Below, piece after piece: positions 10,570 to 20,407 of a stretch of DNA of 64,000 nucleotides (the stretch's first letter is position 1; every line of letters starts with the position of its first letter). Under the pieces are notes generated by a model. That model had not been told where the DNA came from and made no database searches. It saw nothing but the letters and a program-made list of their open reading frames with translations. The DNA comes from Paraburkholderia monticola. GTDB taxonomy: Bacteria > Pseudomonadota > Gammaproteobacteria > Burkholderiales > Burkholderiaceae. A program made the position numbers and the translations under genes. The stretch spans positions 124,001 to 188,000 of the forward strand of contig NZ_LRBG01000009.1 in the NCBI RefSeq assembly GCF_001580545.1, in the 5' to 3' direction.

Positions 10570-10632
10570 TCGTCCGTCGTGCCCGCCCATCTTCCCCGCG
10601 CGGTCACTGCGGGCAAAGATGCGGGGAAGTTT
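10553..10632 (+). promoter_or_regulatory. Putative transcription attenuator in the asd leader
   Basis: Three stems can form at the end of the Ile/Thr-rich frame. The first is CGATCA (10553-10558) with TGATCG (10567-10572), spanning the stop codon. The second is TGCCCGC (10580-10586) with GCGGGCA (10609-10615). The third is CTTCCCCGC (10591-10599) with GCGGGGAAG (10621-10629), followed by TTT. The second and third overlap and exclude each other. The second begins about 10 bases after the stop codon, so a ribosome at the stop would mask it and favour the third. A ribosome stalled at Ile/Thr codons would leave it free. The U-run is short. Confidence 0.45.
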
Positions 10633-10653
10633 CCATTCGAAGGGTATGAAGTC

Positions 10654-11775
10654 ATGAACGTAGGTCTCGTAGGTTGGCGCGGCATGGTCGGCAGCGTCCT
10701 GATGCAACGCATGCAGCAGGAAGGCGATTTCGACTTGATCGAACCGGTGTTTTTCAGCACCAGCAACGCGGGCGGCAACGCGCCGTCGTTCGCCAAAAAC
10801 GAGACCAAGCTCAAAGATGCGACAAGCATCGAAGACCTGAAGAAGTGCGACGCAATCATCTCCTGCCAGGGTGGTGACTACACGAACGAAGTGTTCCCGA
10901 AGCTGCGCGCGGCTGGCTGGAACGGCTACTGGATCGACGCGGCATCGTCGCTGCGCATGAAGGACGACGCCGTCATCATTCTCGATCCGGTCAATCTCGA
11001 CGTGATCAAGAACGCGCTCGTCAAAGGCCAGAAGAACTTCATCGGCGGCAACTGCACGGTCAGCCTGATGCTGATGGCGTTGGGCGGCCTGTTCCGCGAA
11101 AACCTCGTCGACTGGATGACGGCCATGACGTATCAGGCCGCATCGGGCGCGGGCGCGCAAAACATGCGCGAACTGCTGTCGCAGATGGGCACGCTGCACG
11201 GCGCGGTGAAGAACGAACTGGCCGACCCGGCTTCGGCGATTCTCGACATCGACCGCCGCGTGCTCGAAGCGATGAACAGCGACAGCATGCCGACCGACCA
11301 CTTCGGCGTGCCGCTCGCGGGCTCGCTGATTCCGTGGATCGACAAGGATCTCGGCAACGGCATGTCGAAGGAAGAGTGGAAGGGCGGCGCGGAAACCAAC
11401 AAGATCCTCGGCAAGCCGGCCATGGGCACGCCGGGTTCGATTCCGGTCGACGGCCTGTGCGTGCGGATCGGCGCGATGCGCTGCCACTCGCAGGCACTCA
11501 CGATCAAGCTGAACAAGGACGTGCCGCTCGACGAAGTGAATAGCATCCTCGCGTCGGGCAACGACTGGGTCAAGTTCGTGCCGAACGAGCGCGAAGCGTC
11601 GATGCGTGATCTGTCCCCGGCGGTCGTCACGGGCACGCTGACGGTACCGGTCGGCCGCGTGCGCAAGCTGGCGATGGGCGGCGAATATCTGTCGGCCTTC
11701 ACGGTCGGCGATCAGCTGCTGTGGGGTGCGGCTGAACCGCTGCGTCGCATGCTTCGCATTGTGCTCGACAAGTAA
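10654..11775 (+). CDS. asd: Aspartate-semialdehyde dehydrogenase
   Basis: NADPH-dependent reduction of aspartyl phosphate to aspartate semialdehyde, the branch point for lysine/DAP, methionine, threonine and isoleucine. 373 residues, the Gram-negative form. N-terminal [20 protein letters not shown] (NADP fold), active-site Cys134 in [10 protein letters not shown], and the catalytic His in the [10 protein letters not shown] segment. Start ATG 10654 follows a GAAGGG SD. An upstream in-frame start at 10579 would lie in the attenuator region and is rejected. Followed by a strong terminator. Confidence 0.96.
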   Translation: MNVGLVGWRGMVGSVLMQRMQQEGDFDLIEPVFFSTSNAGGNAPSFAKNETKLKDATSIEDLKKCDAIISCQGGDYTNEVFPKLRAAGWNGYWIDAASSLRMKDDAVIILDPVNLDVIKNALVKGQKNFIGGNCTVSLMLMALGGLFRENLVDWMTAMTYQAASGAGAQNMRELLSQMGTLHGAVKNELADPASAILDIDRRVLEAMNSDSMPTDHFGVPLAGSLIPWIDKDLGNGMSKEEWKGGAETNKILGKPAMGTPGSIPVDGLCVRIGAMRCHSQALTIKLNKDVPLDEVNSILASGNDWVKFVPNEREASMRDLSPAVVTGTLTVPVGRVRKLAMGGEYLSAFTVGDQLLWGAAEPLRRMLRIVLDK

Positions 11776-11813
11776 AGTAAACTACGCGCTCACGACGCGT
11801 AGACAACTCAAGA

Positions 11814-11840
11814 AGCGTCGCGCTTGCGCGGCGCTTTTTT
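11814..11840 (+). terminator. Rho-independent terminator after asd
   Basis: AGCGTCGCGC pairs with GCGCGGCGCT (one G-U), followed by a run of five more T. A second small hairpin CTACGCG / CGCGTAG (11782-11802) lies just before it. Confidence 0.85.
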
Positions 11841-11913
11841 CATTTTGTGCTCCGATCATCTTGTCTCTTTCCACTCGTAAAAAAGGCTGCGCGCTGACGC
11901 GCCAGGAGTCCCG

Positions 11914-14583
11914 ATGAACTTTCGACGCTCCGCTCTTCGGGCTATGTCCATTCGTCACGATAAGGTGCGATTCAGGAGCCGTCCCGCGGCGATGGCCGCA
12001 GGTGCCGCTTTCGCCCTCGCGCTGCTCGGCGGTGGCGCGGGCAATACGCTTGCGGCGCCGGCTAGCGCCACGAGCGCAACGGATGCCGCTTCCGCTGTCG
12101 GTTCGACTACCGTTGTCGTTGCGATCGCCGCGGGTACCCAGTACACGGTACACGCTGGGCAGTCGCTGAACGACGTCGCGATCGCCATTACGCAATCGCA
12201 TGACCGGGCGGTACTCGCGCGCACGACGCGCGCATTGTTCGACACGAATCCCGCCGCGTTCATGAATCACGATCCGAGCCGGGTGCGGGTGGGCGCGGTG
12301 TTGATCGTGCCGGCGCTCGATGCGTCGGGGGCGTTGGCGGCTTCGTCGGCTGGGGCTGCGGCGGGGGCGTCGGAGTCCACGGCGGCTGCGCCCGAGTCCG
12401 CGCCGACGGCGGAGCCGGCAGCGGCGGCCGCTGCGGCTGCCAGCACCGCGAGTGCGGTCGAGCAGGTCAACGCCGCTGCCGCGAGTGCGGCAAGCGCTGC
12501 GGCGAACGCGACGACTTCAGCCGCACCCGCGGTCTCCGGCACGGCCAGCGCGCCGATCGAAGGGAGTGCTGCGGTATCGACGGGGGTGGCGGCAAGCGGT
12601 ACGCAGGGATGGGCAGGATCGATTCAACCGTCGTCGAGCGCGACTGCCGGACAGGCGCCGTCGACGACGACCGCGGCTTCGCAGCCGCATCCGCAGGTAT
12701 CGAGTCTGCAGCAACTGCTGGCGCTGAAAAACCGCGTGCTGATGGAGTTGCAGAAGCACGGTATCGGCGGTGCGCAGGTCGCGTCGGGTCCCGCTCCGAC
12801 GAGCGCCGCGCAGCCGGCCGCGGTGGGTTCTGCGGCGGCGGTGGCCGCGGCGCCGCAGCAGGCGAGTGTGGCGACGGCGCCGTCGGATGAGAGTGGCATG
12901 TCTCAGCGCGATCTGAGCATCGCGGCGGCGGTTGGCGCGGCACTCGTTGTTCTGCTCACGGCTCTGCGCATGGGGCGCCGCAAGCGCGAAAAGGAGGCTG
13001 CAGCGCGGGCTGCCGAGGCGGCTGATGGCGACATGACGAGATCGACGCCCGCAGCGGATTCGCGCGAAGCTAGCGTGGTGGCCGGGCAGGCGGCGGTGCC
13101 GGAAGAGTCGGAGGCGCAAGATAAGGAGCGTGCACAGCAGGCGGCGGCAGTGGCAGCGGCAGAACACGCGGCTGCGGAACACGCGGCAGCCGAGCAGGCT
13201 GCGGCAGAAAGCGCGGCAACGGAGCGTGCAGAGGCAGAAAGCGCGGCGGCGGAGCGTGCAGCGGCAGAACGCGCGGCAACCGAGCAGGCAGCGGCGGAAA
13301 GCGCGGCAGCGGACCGTGCAGCGGCAGAACGTGCGGCAGCGGAGCAGGCAGCGGCAGAAAGCGCGGCAGCGGACCGTGCAGCAGCCGAGCAAGCCGAAGC
13401 GGAACGCATGGCAGCCGAACAGGCGGCAGCGGAGCGAGCCGCGGCAGAACAAGCGGCAGCCGAGGAGCATGCCGAAGCGGAACGCGCGGCAGCACAACGC
13501 GCAGAAGCGGAGCGCATAGCAGCCGAGCGCGCGGCAACGGAACAGGCAGCGATACAAGAAACCCACCTGACCCAACCGGGCACGCCCGAACCCACCGCAC
13601 CGACGGCCCCGTCCGCCGACATCGCGCTGTCCAGCGAAAGCGAAGCGTCCTCCGAACCGCTGGCGCTCACACCGACTCACAATGAAACCCTGAGCGCCGC
13701 GGCCACAGCCGCCAATCTGGCCGCCGCGGCAGAACTTGGCGCCGAGGCGTTGCCGCTGGGCCCCCTCGAACCGCTCGAGCCGGTCATAGGCGGGACGCAC
13801 GACGAGCGCGCAGATGGTCTGCAATGGGACGACGAATCCACAGAAAGCCCGACGGCAGAAAAAACGCCAGGCGCCACCACAACCACGAGCCCAACCCCAA
13901 CAGAAACGCCCGCGAGCGCGCCGCACGCCGCGACGGCCGAACCGCAGACCCCGTTGAACGTTCCACCCCCAGTGATCGATTACACGCAACACCCCGTCGA
14001 ACCGCGCGCCACCACGTCGTTCGGTCAGCCGTTCGGCGAGATGCCGGTGCCGGCGCAACCTGCGCCGTCCGCACCGACCGCACCGACCGAATTCCCGCGC
14101 GAGGCCGTCGACGCGTTCAGCAGCCTGAACATGCCGCTGCCGCCGCGCATCGAAGTGCCCCCAACCGGCGATCTGGAGCTTCCGACGTCGCTGTCGACGC
14201 AACCGGTCGCATCGCCTGAAACGACCGCGCAGCAGGCCTTCGGCCACGACTCGGACGACGACGCCCCGCACATCGCTGAGCAGATCGCCGCCGGCACCGC
14301 CGGCGCAGGCGCCGTCGCGGGTCTCGGCGCGGCCGGCTTCGGCGCGCTTAAGCTCGACTTCGACCTCGAACTGCCGCCAAGTCCGGCCCAGCCGTTGCCG
14401 GCCTTCACGCCGGCCGATCTCGGCCGCATCGCGCGTAACAAGCTGGAGCTGGCCTCCGAGTACATCGAGCTCGGCGATCTCGCGGGCGCCCGTACGCTCA
14501 TCAACGAAGTGATCGAAGCGAACGATCCAGCCACGCGCACCGAAGCCCGCGCGTTGCTTTCGACTCTCGCCCCGCTGTCGTGA
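11914..14583 (+). CDS. fimV: FimV-like inner-membrane peptidoglycan-binding protein
   Basis: 889 residues. An N-terminal export signal ends near residue 48 (FALALLGG...LAAPASA). A LysM-like segment follows (about 70-130: [18 protein letters not shown]...VGAVLIVP). Then come an Ala/Ser-rich linker, one membrane helix (about 333-351), a long Ala/Glu/Arg repeat stretch (about 406-547), a Pro/Thr/Ala-rich region, and a C-terminal FimV helix pair (830-889: [27 protein letters not shown]). FimV/HubP proteins organise the cell pole, type IV pili or type II secretion; the role here is inferred from family. The position between asd and truA is the conserved fimV locus. Its stop overlaps the truA start. 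Confidence 0.85.
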   Translation: MNFRRSALRAMSIRHDKVRFRSRPAAMAAGAAFALALLGGGAGNTLAAPASATSATDAASAVGSTTVVVAIAAGTQYTVHAGQSLNDVAIAITQSHDRAVLARTTRALFDTNPAAFMNHDPSRVRVGAVLIVPALDASGALAASSAGAAAGASESTAAAPESAPTAEPAAAAAAAASTASAVEQVNAAAASAASAAANATTSAAPAVSGTASAPIEGSAAVSTGVAASGTQGWAGSIQPSSSATAGQAPSTTTAASQPHPQVSSLQQLLALKNRVLMELQKHGIGGAQVASGPAPTSAAQPAAVGSAAAVAAAPQQASVATAPSDESGMSQRDLSIAAAVGAALVVLLTALRMGRRKREKEAAARAAEAADGDMTRSTPAADSREASVVAGQAAVPEESEAQDKERAQQAAAVAAAEHAAAEHAAAEQAAAESAATERAEAESAAAERAAAERAATEQAAAESAAADRAAAERAAAEQAAAESAAADRAAAEQAEAERMAAEQAAAERAAAEQAAAEEHAEAERAAAQRAEAERIAAERAATEQAAIQETHLTQPGTPEPTAPTAPSADIALSSESEASSEPLALTPTHNETLSAAATAANLAAAAELGAEALPLGPLEPLEPVIGGTHDERADGLQWDDESTESPTAEKTPGATTTTSPTPTETPASAPHAATAEPQTPLNVPPPVIDYTQHPVEPRATTSFGQPFGEMPVPAQPAPSAPTAPTEFPREAVDAFSSLNMPLPPRIEVPPTGDLELPTSLSTQPVASPETTAQQAFGHDSDDDAPHIAEQIAAGTAGAGAVAGLGAAGFGALKLDFDLELPPSPAQPLPAFTPADLGRIARNKLELASEYIELGDLAGARTLINEVIEANDPATRTEARALLSTLAPLS
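13140..13555 (+). repeat. Degenerate GC-rich repeat array inside fimV
   Basis: Tandemly related 12-36 base units encode variations of [20 protein letters not shown]. One longer block ([24 protein letters not shown]) occurs twice in succession around 13260-13385. The product should form a long charged alpha-helix or coiled coil. Such arrays change length easily by slippage or recombination. Confidence 0.8.
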
Positions 14584-15392
14584 AGCGCATCGCATTAGGC
14601 GTGCAGTATGACGGCGCGGCGTTCGCCGGCTGGCAGTCGCAACCGCATGGCAATACGGTGCAGGACGAGCTCGAACGGGCGCTGCGCGAATTCACGCGCA
14701 CGCCCGTGCAGACCATCGTGGCCGGCCGCACCGACCGCGGTGTGCACGGCCTGGGCCAGGTCGTGCATTTCGACACCGAACTCGATCGCGTCGACATCTC
14801 CTGGGTACGCGGCCCGAACGCGTTCCTGCCGAAGACGATCGGCGTGCAGTGGGCCAAGCCGATGCCCGACGATTTTCATGCGCGTTTCTCGGCGTTCGAG
14901 CGCACCTATTACTACGTGTTGTACGTGAGTCCGGTGCGCTCGCCGATGCTCACGACGCGCGCCGGCTGGGTGCACACGCCCCTCGACGTCGACGAGATGC
15001 GCTCGGCGGCCGAACACCTGATCGGCGAGCACGACTTTTCGGCGTTTCGTTCGTCGCAATGCCAGTCGAAAACGCCGTTCAAGCATCTGTACCAGATCGA
15101 CGTCAAACGACAAGGCAACTTCGTGCATTTCCGCTTCCGCGCGAACGCGTTCCTGCATCACATGGTGCGCAACGTGATGGGCTGCCTAATCGAAATCGGC
15201 AGCGGCCGCCGTCCGGCGGCGTGGATGGCCGACGTGCTCGCGAGCCGCAGCCGCGACTGCGCGGCGCCGACTTTCATGCCCGACGGCCTGTACCTTGCGC
15301 AAGTGGGCTATCCTGAGCAATTCGCCGTGCCCGCTGCGACGACGGGCAGCGTGCCGTGGAGCAGTGTATGGACCGAGCAACCGGAAACATGA
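14580..15392 (+). CDS. truA: tRNA pseudouridine(38-40) synthase
   Basis: Makes pseudouridine at positions 38-40 of the tRNA anticodon arm. 270 residues. The catalytic Asp52 sits in [13 protein letters not shown], and [14 protein letters not shown] is the conserved C-terminal motif. It starts with GTG, overlapping the fimV stop as GTGA, which implies translational coupling. Its own stop overlaps the trpF start (ATGA). The truA-trpF adjacency is common in beta- and gamma-proteobacteria. Confidence 0.96.
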   Translation: MKRIALGVQYDGAAFAGWQSQPHGNTVQDELERALREFTRTPVQTIVAGRTDRGVHGLGQVVHFDTELDRVDISWVRGPNAFLPKTIGVQWAKPMPDDFHARFSAFERTYYYVLYVSPVRSPMLTTRAGWVHTPLDVDEMRSAAEHLIGEHDFSAFRSSQCQSKTPFKHLYQIDVKRQGNFVHFRFRANAFLHHMVRNVMGCLIEIGSGRRPAAWMADVLASRSRDCAAPTFMPDGLYLAQVGYPEQFAVPAATTGSVPWSSVWTEQPET

Positions 15393-16099
15393 AAGCAGCA
15401 GAGAACCCCTCCAGCCAGGCCGACACCGCCGCCCTGCAAAACGTCCCGCACCGCACGCGCATCAAGTTGTGCGGACTTTCGAAACCCGCCGACATCGCCC
15501 ACGCGATCGACCTCGGGGCCGACGCGATCGGCCTCGTGTTCTATCCGCCGAGCCCGCGCTCGGTGAGCGTTGCGCAAGCGGTCGAACTTGTCCACGATGT
15601 GCCGCCGTTCGTATCGGTCGTCGGTCTGTTCGTCAATGCGACGCCGGAATGGATCCAGGAAGTCGCGAGCAACGTCAATCTGACGCTGTTGCAGTTTCAC
15701 GGCGACGAGACGCCGGCGCAGTGCGAGACGCTCGCCGGCGTTGCGGGTTTGCCTTGGTTGCGCGCGTTGCGAGTTGCGGCGGATACTCGAGCGGCCGATT
15801 TGGTAAAATCGGCGCTTAACTATTCAGCTGCCAGTGGTCTTCTGTTCGACACCCATGTCGAAGGCTACGGCGGCGGCGGAAAGGTCTTCGATTGGTCACT
15901 TATTCCAGCAGAGCTCGCGCATCGGGCCGTTTTGAGTGGTGGGTTGAACGCGCAAAACGTCAGTGATGCGATCCATTGCGTGCGCCCGTACGCGGTCGAT
16001 GTCTCGAGCGGCATCGAAGTACCGGGCGCCCGGGGCGTGAAGGATCACGCCCGGATGGCGGCGTTCGTACGCGCGGTGCGCGCGGCGGACGCTGAATGA
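15389..16099 (+). CDS. trpF: Phosphoribosylanthranilate isomerase
   Basis: Third step of tryptophan synthesis after anthranilate, a TIM-barrel isomerase. 236 residues from ATG 15389, chosen because it overlaps the truA stop as ATGA. An ATG at 15356 would add 11 residues and overlap truA by 37 bases. The general base Cys lies in [13 protein letters not shown] and the general acid Asp in [12 protein letters not shown]. The ~20-residue N-terminal tail before RIKLCG is not conserved in the family. Confidence 0.95.
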   Translation: MKAAENPSSQADTAALQNVPHRTRIKLCGLSKPADIAHAIDLGADAIGLVFYPPSPRSVSVAQAVELVHDVPPFVSVVGLFVNATPEWIQEVASNVNLTLLQFHGDETPAQCETLAGVAGLPWLRALRVAADTRAADLVKSALNYSAASGLLFDTHVEGYGGGGKVFDWSLIPAELAHRAVLSGGLNAQNVSDAIHCVRPYAVDVSSGIEVPGARGVKDHARMAAFVRAVRAADAE

Positions 16100-16158
16100 T
16101 TCAGGCTCGCGGGTGCTTTCCGATGAAAGCCGCGAGCCATCTGAGAAGAGTGATCACC

Positions 16159-17352
16159 ATGTACAACTTGCCTGACGAAAGAGGCCACTTCGGCCAGTTT
16201 GGCGGCGTGTTCGTCGCCGAAACGCTGTTTTCCGCACTCGACGAGCTGCGTGAAGCGTACGAGAAATATCAGAAAGACCCGGAGTTCGTCGCCGAATACG
16301 AGCGCGAACTGAAGTACTTCGTGGGTCGTCCATCCCCCATTTATCACGCACAGCGCTGGAGCGAATTGCTCGGCGGCGCGCAGGTTTATCTGAAGCGTGA
16401 AGACCTGAATCACACCGGCGCGCACAAGATCAACAACGTGATCGGCCAGGCCTTGCTCGCCAAGCGCATGGGCAAGCCGCGCGTGATCGCGGAAACCGGC
16501 GCTGGTCAGCACGGTGTCGCCACGGCGACGATCTGCGCCCGCTTCGGTATGGAATGCGTGGTCTATATGGGCTCGGAGGATGTACGCCGCCAGGCCGCCA
16601 ACGTGTACCGCATGAAGTTGCTCGGCGCGACCGTCGTGCCGGTCGAATCGGGTTCGCGCACGCTGAAAGACGCGCTGAACGAAGCGATGCGCGACTGGGT
16701 CACCAACGTCGAAAACACGTTCTATATCATCGGCACGGTCGCGGGTCCGCATCCGTATCCGATGATGGTGCGCGACTTCCAGCGGGTGATCGGCGATGAA
16801 TGCCGTGTGCAGATGCCCGAACAGGCTGGACGCCAGCCCGATGCCGTGATCGCGTGCGTGGGCGGTGGTTCGAATGCGATGGGTATTTTTTATCCGTATA
16901 TCGAGGACAGTTCGGTGCAGTTGATCGGCGTCGAAGCGGCCGGCGACGGCATCGAAACGGGTCGTCACGCGGCCTCGCTGATCGGCGGGAGCCCGGGAGT
17001 GCTGCACGGCAACCGGACCTACCTGCTGCAGGACGAAGACGGTCAGATCATCGAGACGCATTCGGTGTCGGCGGGCCTCGACTATCCGGGCGTGGGTCCC
17101 GAGCATGCGTGGCTAAAAGAGAGCAATCGCGCGCAATATGTCGGCATCACCGACGAAGAAGCGCTGAAAGCATTCCACGATTGCTGCCGCATCGAGGGCA
17201 TCATTCCTGCACTCGAGTCGAGCCACGCGCTCGCCTACGCTACGAAGCTCGCGCCGACTTTGTCGAAAGACAAGATTCTGCTGGTCAACCTGTCGGGCCG
17301 CGGCGACAAGGACATGCACACGGTCGCCGAGCGATCGGGTATCCAGTTCTGA
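16159..17352 (+). CDS. trpB: Tryptophan synthase beta chain
   Basis: PLP enzyme joining indole and serine to tryptophan, 397 residues. PLP lysine Lys90 in [13 protein letters not shown], the phosphate-binding GGGSNAMG loop, and the [13 protein letters not shown] segment are present. Start ATG 16159 ([13 protein letters not shown]) follows a GAGAAGAG SD. A frame start at 16096 would overlap trpF and is less likely. It is separated from its partner trpA by the methyltransferase gene. Confidence 0.97.
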   Translation: MYNLPDERGHFGQFGGVFVAETLFSALDELREAYEKYQKDPEFVAEYERELKYFVGRPSPIYHAQRWSELLGGAQVYLKREDLNHTGAHKINNVIGQALLAKRMGKPRVIAETGAGQHGVATATICARFGMECVVYMGSEDVRRQAANVYRMKLLGATVVPVESGSRTLKDALNEAMRDWVTNVENTFYIIGTVAGPHPYPMMVRDFQRVIGDECRVQMPEQAGRQPDAVIACVGGGSNAMGIFYPYIEDSSVQLIGVEAAGDGIETGRHAASLIGGSPGVLHGNRTYLLQDEDGQIIETHSVSAGLDYPGVGPEHAWLKESNRAQYVGITDEEALKAFHDCCRIEGIIPALESSHALAYATKLAPTLSKDKILLVNLSGRGDKDMHTVAERSGIQF

Positions 17353-17361
17353 GCCGCGACG

Positions 17362-18291
17362 ATGCGTGACGAGTTCGACGAGCCGCAGCCGGCGATTGAA
17401 ACTGCGAATCCGGGCGCCGAGGGATCGGCGCCCGCGGCATCGGCCGCCGCGGCACCTGCACCGCTGGTGGCGCAGGTGCCGGCCGGCATTCAGCTGTTGA
17501 ACCGCGATTTTCTGACCGATGTAGCGAACATTCCCGACGGGTCGATCGACCTGATCGTCTGTGATCCGCCCTATGGGCTGGGGAAGGACTACGGCAACGA
17601 CTCGGACATGCGCACGGGCGAGGAATTTCTCGACTGGACGCGTGGCTGGCTCGAGCTTGCTGTGCCGAAGCTCAAGCCCACAGGTTCGTTCTACATTTTC
17701 TGCACCTGGCAGTACGCGCCGGAAATCTTCAGTTTCCTGAAGACCAAGCTCATGATGGTCAATGAGATCATCTGGGACCGGCGCGTGCCGAGCATGGGCG
17801 GCACGACGCGCCGCTTCACGTCGGTGCACGACAACATCGGTTTCTTCGCGGTGTCGAAGGACTATTTCTTCGATCTCGATCCCGTCCGCATTCCGTACGA
17901 TGCAGTCACGAAGAAGGCGCGTTCGCGTAAGTTGTTCGAAGGAAGCAAGTGGTTGGAGCTTGGCTATAATCCGAAGGATGTCTGGTCGATCTCGCGTCTG
18001 CATCGGCAGCATGCCGAGCGCGTCGCGCACCCGACCCAGAAACCTCTGGAAATCGTCGAGCGAATGGTGCTGTCCAGCTGCCCGAAGGGCGGCCGTGTGC
18101 TCGACCCGTTCATGGGCAGCGGCACCACCGCAGTCGCTTGCGTCCGTCATCAACGCGAATTCGTCGGCTATGAGATCAACGAGAGCTACTGCGCGATAGC
18201 GCGCGAGCGCGTCAGCGTCGCCGCTACGCCTGCTGCGCCGCGTCGAACCCGAACTAAGCCGAAAGTGCAGCAGTCGACCGAGGTGCAGTGA
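17362..18291 (+). CDS. Beta-class site-specific DNA methyltransferase
   Basis: 309 residues. After a Pro/Ala-rich tail (1-40), the catalytic motif IV DPPYG is at 68-72 and the SAM-binding motif I LDPFMGSGTT near 247-256, close to the C-terminus. This order (IV, target recognition, then I) defines beta-class enzymes such as CcrM. DPPY favours N6-adenine over N4-cytosine methylation. It lies between trpB (9 bases away) and trpA (80 bases away). No restriction endonuclease is nearby, so it is an orphan enzyme. From memory, B. cenocepacia has an orphan methyltransferase in a similar chromosome-2 location reported to methylate GTWWAC. Whether this is the orthologue needs a sequence comparison. Confidence 0.9.
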   Translation: MRDEFDEPQPAIETANPGAEGSAPAASAAAAPAPLVAQVPAGIQLLNRDFLTDVANIPDGSIDLIVCDPPYGLGKDYGNDSDMRTGEEFLDWTRGWLELAVPKLKPTGSFYIFCTWQYAPEIFSFLKTKLMMVNEIIWDRRVPSMGGTTRRFTSVHDNIGFFAVSKDYFFDLDPVRIPYDAVTKKARSRKLFEGSKWLELGYNPKDVWSISRLHRQHAERVAHPTQKPLEIVERMVLSSCPKGGRVLDPFMGSGTTAVACVRHQREFVGYEINESYCAIARERVSVAATPAAPRRTRTKPKVQQSTEVQ

Positions 18292-18371
18292 ACAGCGTGA
18301 AATGCGCTTCTAAATGCGCGGAAATGCGCACTGCGATCAGCGCGCGGTAGCCCCAATTCGAGAATATTTCC

Positions 18372-19184
18372 ATGTCCCGTATCAAGAACACGTTTGCCGC
18401 GCTGTCCGCCCAGGGTAAGAAAGGCTTGATCCCGTTCATGACCGCTGGTGATCCGGACCCGGCTCGCACGGTCGAATTCATGCACGCGCTCGCCGCCGGT
18501 GGCGCGGATGTGATCGAACTCGGCGTGCCGTTTTCCGACCCGATGGCCGATGGCCCGGTGATCCAGCAGTCGTCTGAGCGCGCGCTCGCACGGGGCGTGT
18601 CGCTGCGCCGCGTGCTGGCCGACGTCAAACGCTTCCGCGAAACCGACGACAAAACCCCGGTCGTGCTGATGGGCTATGCGAATCCGATCGAGCGGATGGG
18701 CGCCGATGGGTTCGCGAACGCCGCGAAGGAAGCCGGTGTGGATGGTGTGCTGGTGGTCGATTATCCGCCGGAAGAGTGCGCTAACTTCGCCCAACAGATG
18801 CAATCTGCTGGCATCGATCCGATTTTTCTGCTCGCACCCACTTCGACCGATGAGCGCATCGCCGAAGTCGGCCGGATCGCCAGCGGCTATGTCTACTATG
18901 TGTCGCTGAAAGGGGTCACCGGCGCGGCAAATCTGGACGTTTCCAGCATCGCGAGTAAAATCCCGGCCATCAAGTCGCGCGTCCCCCTGCCGGTGGGCGT
19001 CGGTTTCGGCATTCGCGACGCGCAAACGGCGCGCGCAGTGGCCGAGGTGGCCGATGCCGTCGTGATCGGCAGCCGTATCGTTCAGTTGCTCGAACAGGCA
19101 GCGCCCGACGCCGCTGCGGAGACGCTTACGCGTTTCGTCGCCGAAGTGCGCGAGGCGATCGATAGTGTCGCGTCTGCCCGATAA
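18372..19184 (+). CDS. trpA: Tryptophan synthase alpha chain
   Basis: Cleaves indole-3-glycerol phosphate to indole, which passes to TrpB. 270 residues with the catalytic pair Glu49 ([11 protein letters not shown]) and Asp60 (MADGP) at the family positions. The C-terminal GVGFGI phosphate loop is present. Preceded by the methyltransferase gene and followed 78 bases later by accD, on the same strand. Confidence 0.97.
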   Translation: MSRIKNTFAALSAQGKKGLIPFMTAGDPDPARTVEFMHALAAGGADVIELGVPFSDPMADGPVIQQSSERALARGVSLRRVLADVKRFRETDDKTPVVLMGYANPIERMGADGFANAAKEAGVDGVLVVDYPPEECANFAQQMQSAGIDPIFLLAPTSTDERIAEVGRIASGYVYYVSLKGVTGAANLDVSSIASKIPAIKSRVPLPVGVGFGIRDAQTARAVAEVADAVVIGSRIVQLLEQAAPDAAAETLTRFVAEVREAIDSVASAR

Positions 19185-19262
19185 CAGTTATTTTTGTCGC
19201 GGTAACGTGAGCGGCGGGCTCGTCCCGCCGTTCGCGCAACTGCTGACCCAGAAGGATTCCCT

Positions 19263-20135
19263 ATGAGCTGGCTCGATAAGCTGCTGCCGCCGAAAATCAA
19301 ACAAACCGACCCGAAGAACCGCAAGGGGATTCCGGAAGGCCTGTGGATCAAGTGCCCGTCGTGCGAAGCCGTGCTGTACCGCAACGACGTCGAGGCCAAT
19401 CTGCATGTTTGCCCGAAGTGCGACCATCACATGCGCATCGGCGCGCGTGAGCGGCTCGATAGCCTGCTCGATCCGGAAGGCCGCTACGAAATCGGCCAGG
19501 AGATCGTTCCGGTCGACGCGCTGAAGTTCAAAGATAGCCGCAAGTACCCGGAGCGCTTGAAAGAGGCGATGGACGAAACCGACGAGACCGATGCAATGGT
19601 CGTGATGGGCGGCGCGATTCACACGCTGCCGGTCGTCGTGGCGAACTTCGAGTTCTCGTTCATGGGCGGCTCGATGGGTTCGGTGGTCGGCGAGCGTTTC
19701 GCGCGCGGCGCTCAGAACGCACTCGAACAGAAAGTGCCGTTCATCTGCTTTACCTCTTCGGGCGGCGCGCGGATGCAGGAGAGCCTGCTGTCGCTGATGC
19801 AGATGGCAAAGACCACCGCGATGCTCACGAAACTGGCCGAAGCCAAGCTGCCGTTCATCTCGGTGCTCACCGACCCGACAATGGGCGGCGTGTCCGCGAG
19901 TTTCGCGTTCCTCGGCGACGTCGTGATCGCCGAGCCGAAGGCGCTGATCGGCTTTGCCGGCCCACGCGTGATCGAACAGACCGTGCGCGAGAAGCTGCCG
20001 GAAGGCTTCCAGCGCGCCGAATTCCTGCTGCAGAAGGGCGCGATTGACATGATCGTCGACCGTCGCAAGCTGCGCGAAGAAATCGCCCAATTGCTGGCGC
20101 TGCTGAGCCATCAACCGGCGGACGCGGTCGCGTAA
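19263..20135 (+). CDS. accD: Acetyl-CoA carboxylase carboxyltransferase beta subunit
   Basis: Part of the carboxyltransferase making malonyl-CoA for fatty acid synthesis, 290 residues. A four-Cys zinc finger uses Cys31, Cys34, Cys50 and Cys53 (CPSC...CPKC). The crotonase-type core has [17 protein letters not shown] and the oxyanion-hole glycines in [16 protein letters not shown]-type SD before the ATG. Followed by its own terminator. Confidence 0.97.
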   Translation: MSWLDKLLPPKIKQTDPKNRKGIPEGLWIKCPSCEAVLYRNDVEANLHVCPKCDHHMRIGARERLDSLLDPEGRYEIGQEIVPVDALKFKDSRKYPERLKEAMDETDETDAMVVMGGAIHTLPVVVANFEFSFMGGSMGSVVGERFARGAQNALEQKVPFICFTSSGGARMQESLLSLMQMAKTTAMLTKLAEAKLPFISVLTDPTMGGVSASFAFLGDVVIAEPKALIGFAGPRVIEQTVREKLPEGFQRAEFLLQKGAIDMIVDRRKLREEIAQLLALLSHQPADAVA

Positions 20136-20162
20136 AAGCCGGGCAGACAAGCAATCAAAAAT

Positions 20163-20194
20163 AGCGCGCCGCGTGAGCAATCAAGCGGCGCGCT
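20163..20194 (+). terminator. Terminator after accD
   Basis: Perfect 10-bp stem AGCGCGCCGC / GCGGCGCGCT with a 12-base loop, preceded by an A-run and followed by GTCATTT. The U-tract is weak, so termination may be partial before folC. Confidence 0.65.
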
Positions 20195-20407
20195 GTCATT
20201 TCCGCGATAATTACGATCGCCTGCGAAGCGGCGGCGGTTCAAACCGAAGCTGGCGTGGCTGAAGGCGCGGGTTTGTGCGCATAAACCTCGCCATGGCTCC
20301 CGCCCCCGATCGACAGCGATACGCGACCCTCCGACCGCAATCGCTTGATCAGTACCCTTCGCAGCATCGCAGAACCGGACCACCGCGACTCACTCAAGAT
20401 TCACCCG

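Noticed and set aside
8269..11487. 1072-codon minus-strand open frame across leuD, leuB and asd
   Set aside because: Antisense to three well-supported genes and spans their intergenic regions, with no domain and typical shadow composition.
13140..13555. CRISPR-like array
   Set aside because: The repeats are in-frame coding units of fimV without unique spacers.
15356..15388. Earlier ATG for trpF
   Set aside because: Would overlap truA by 37 bases and add residues not related to the family. ATG 15389 overlaps the truA stop as ATGA.
17362..18291. Restriction-modification system at the methyltransferase gene
   Set aside because: No endonuclease gene adjacent; both neighbours are trp genes. Treated as an orphan methyltransferase.
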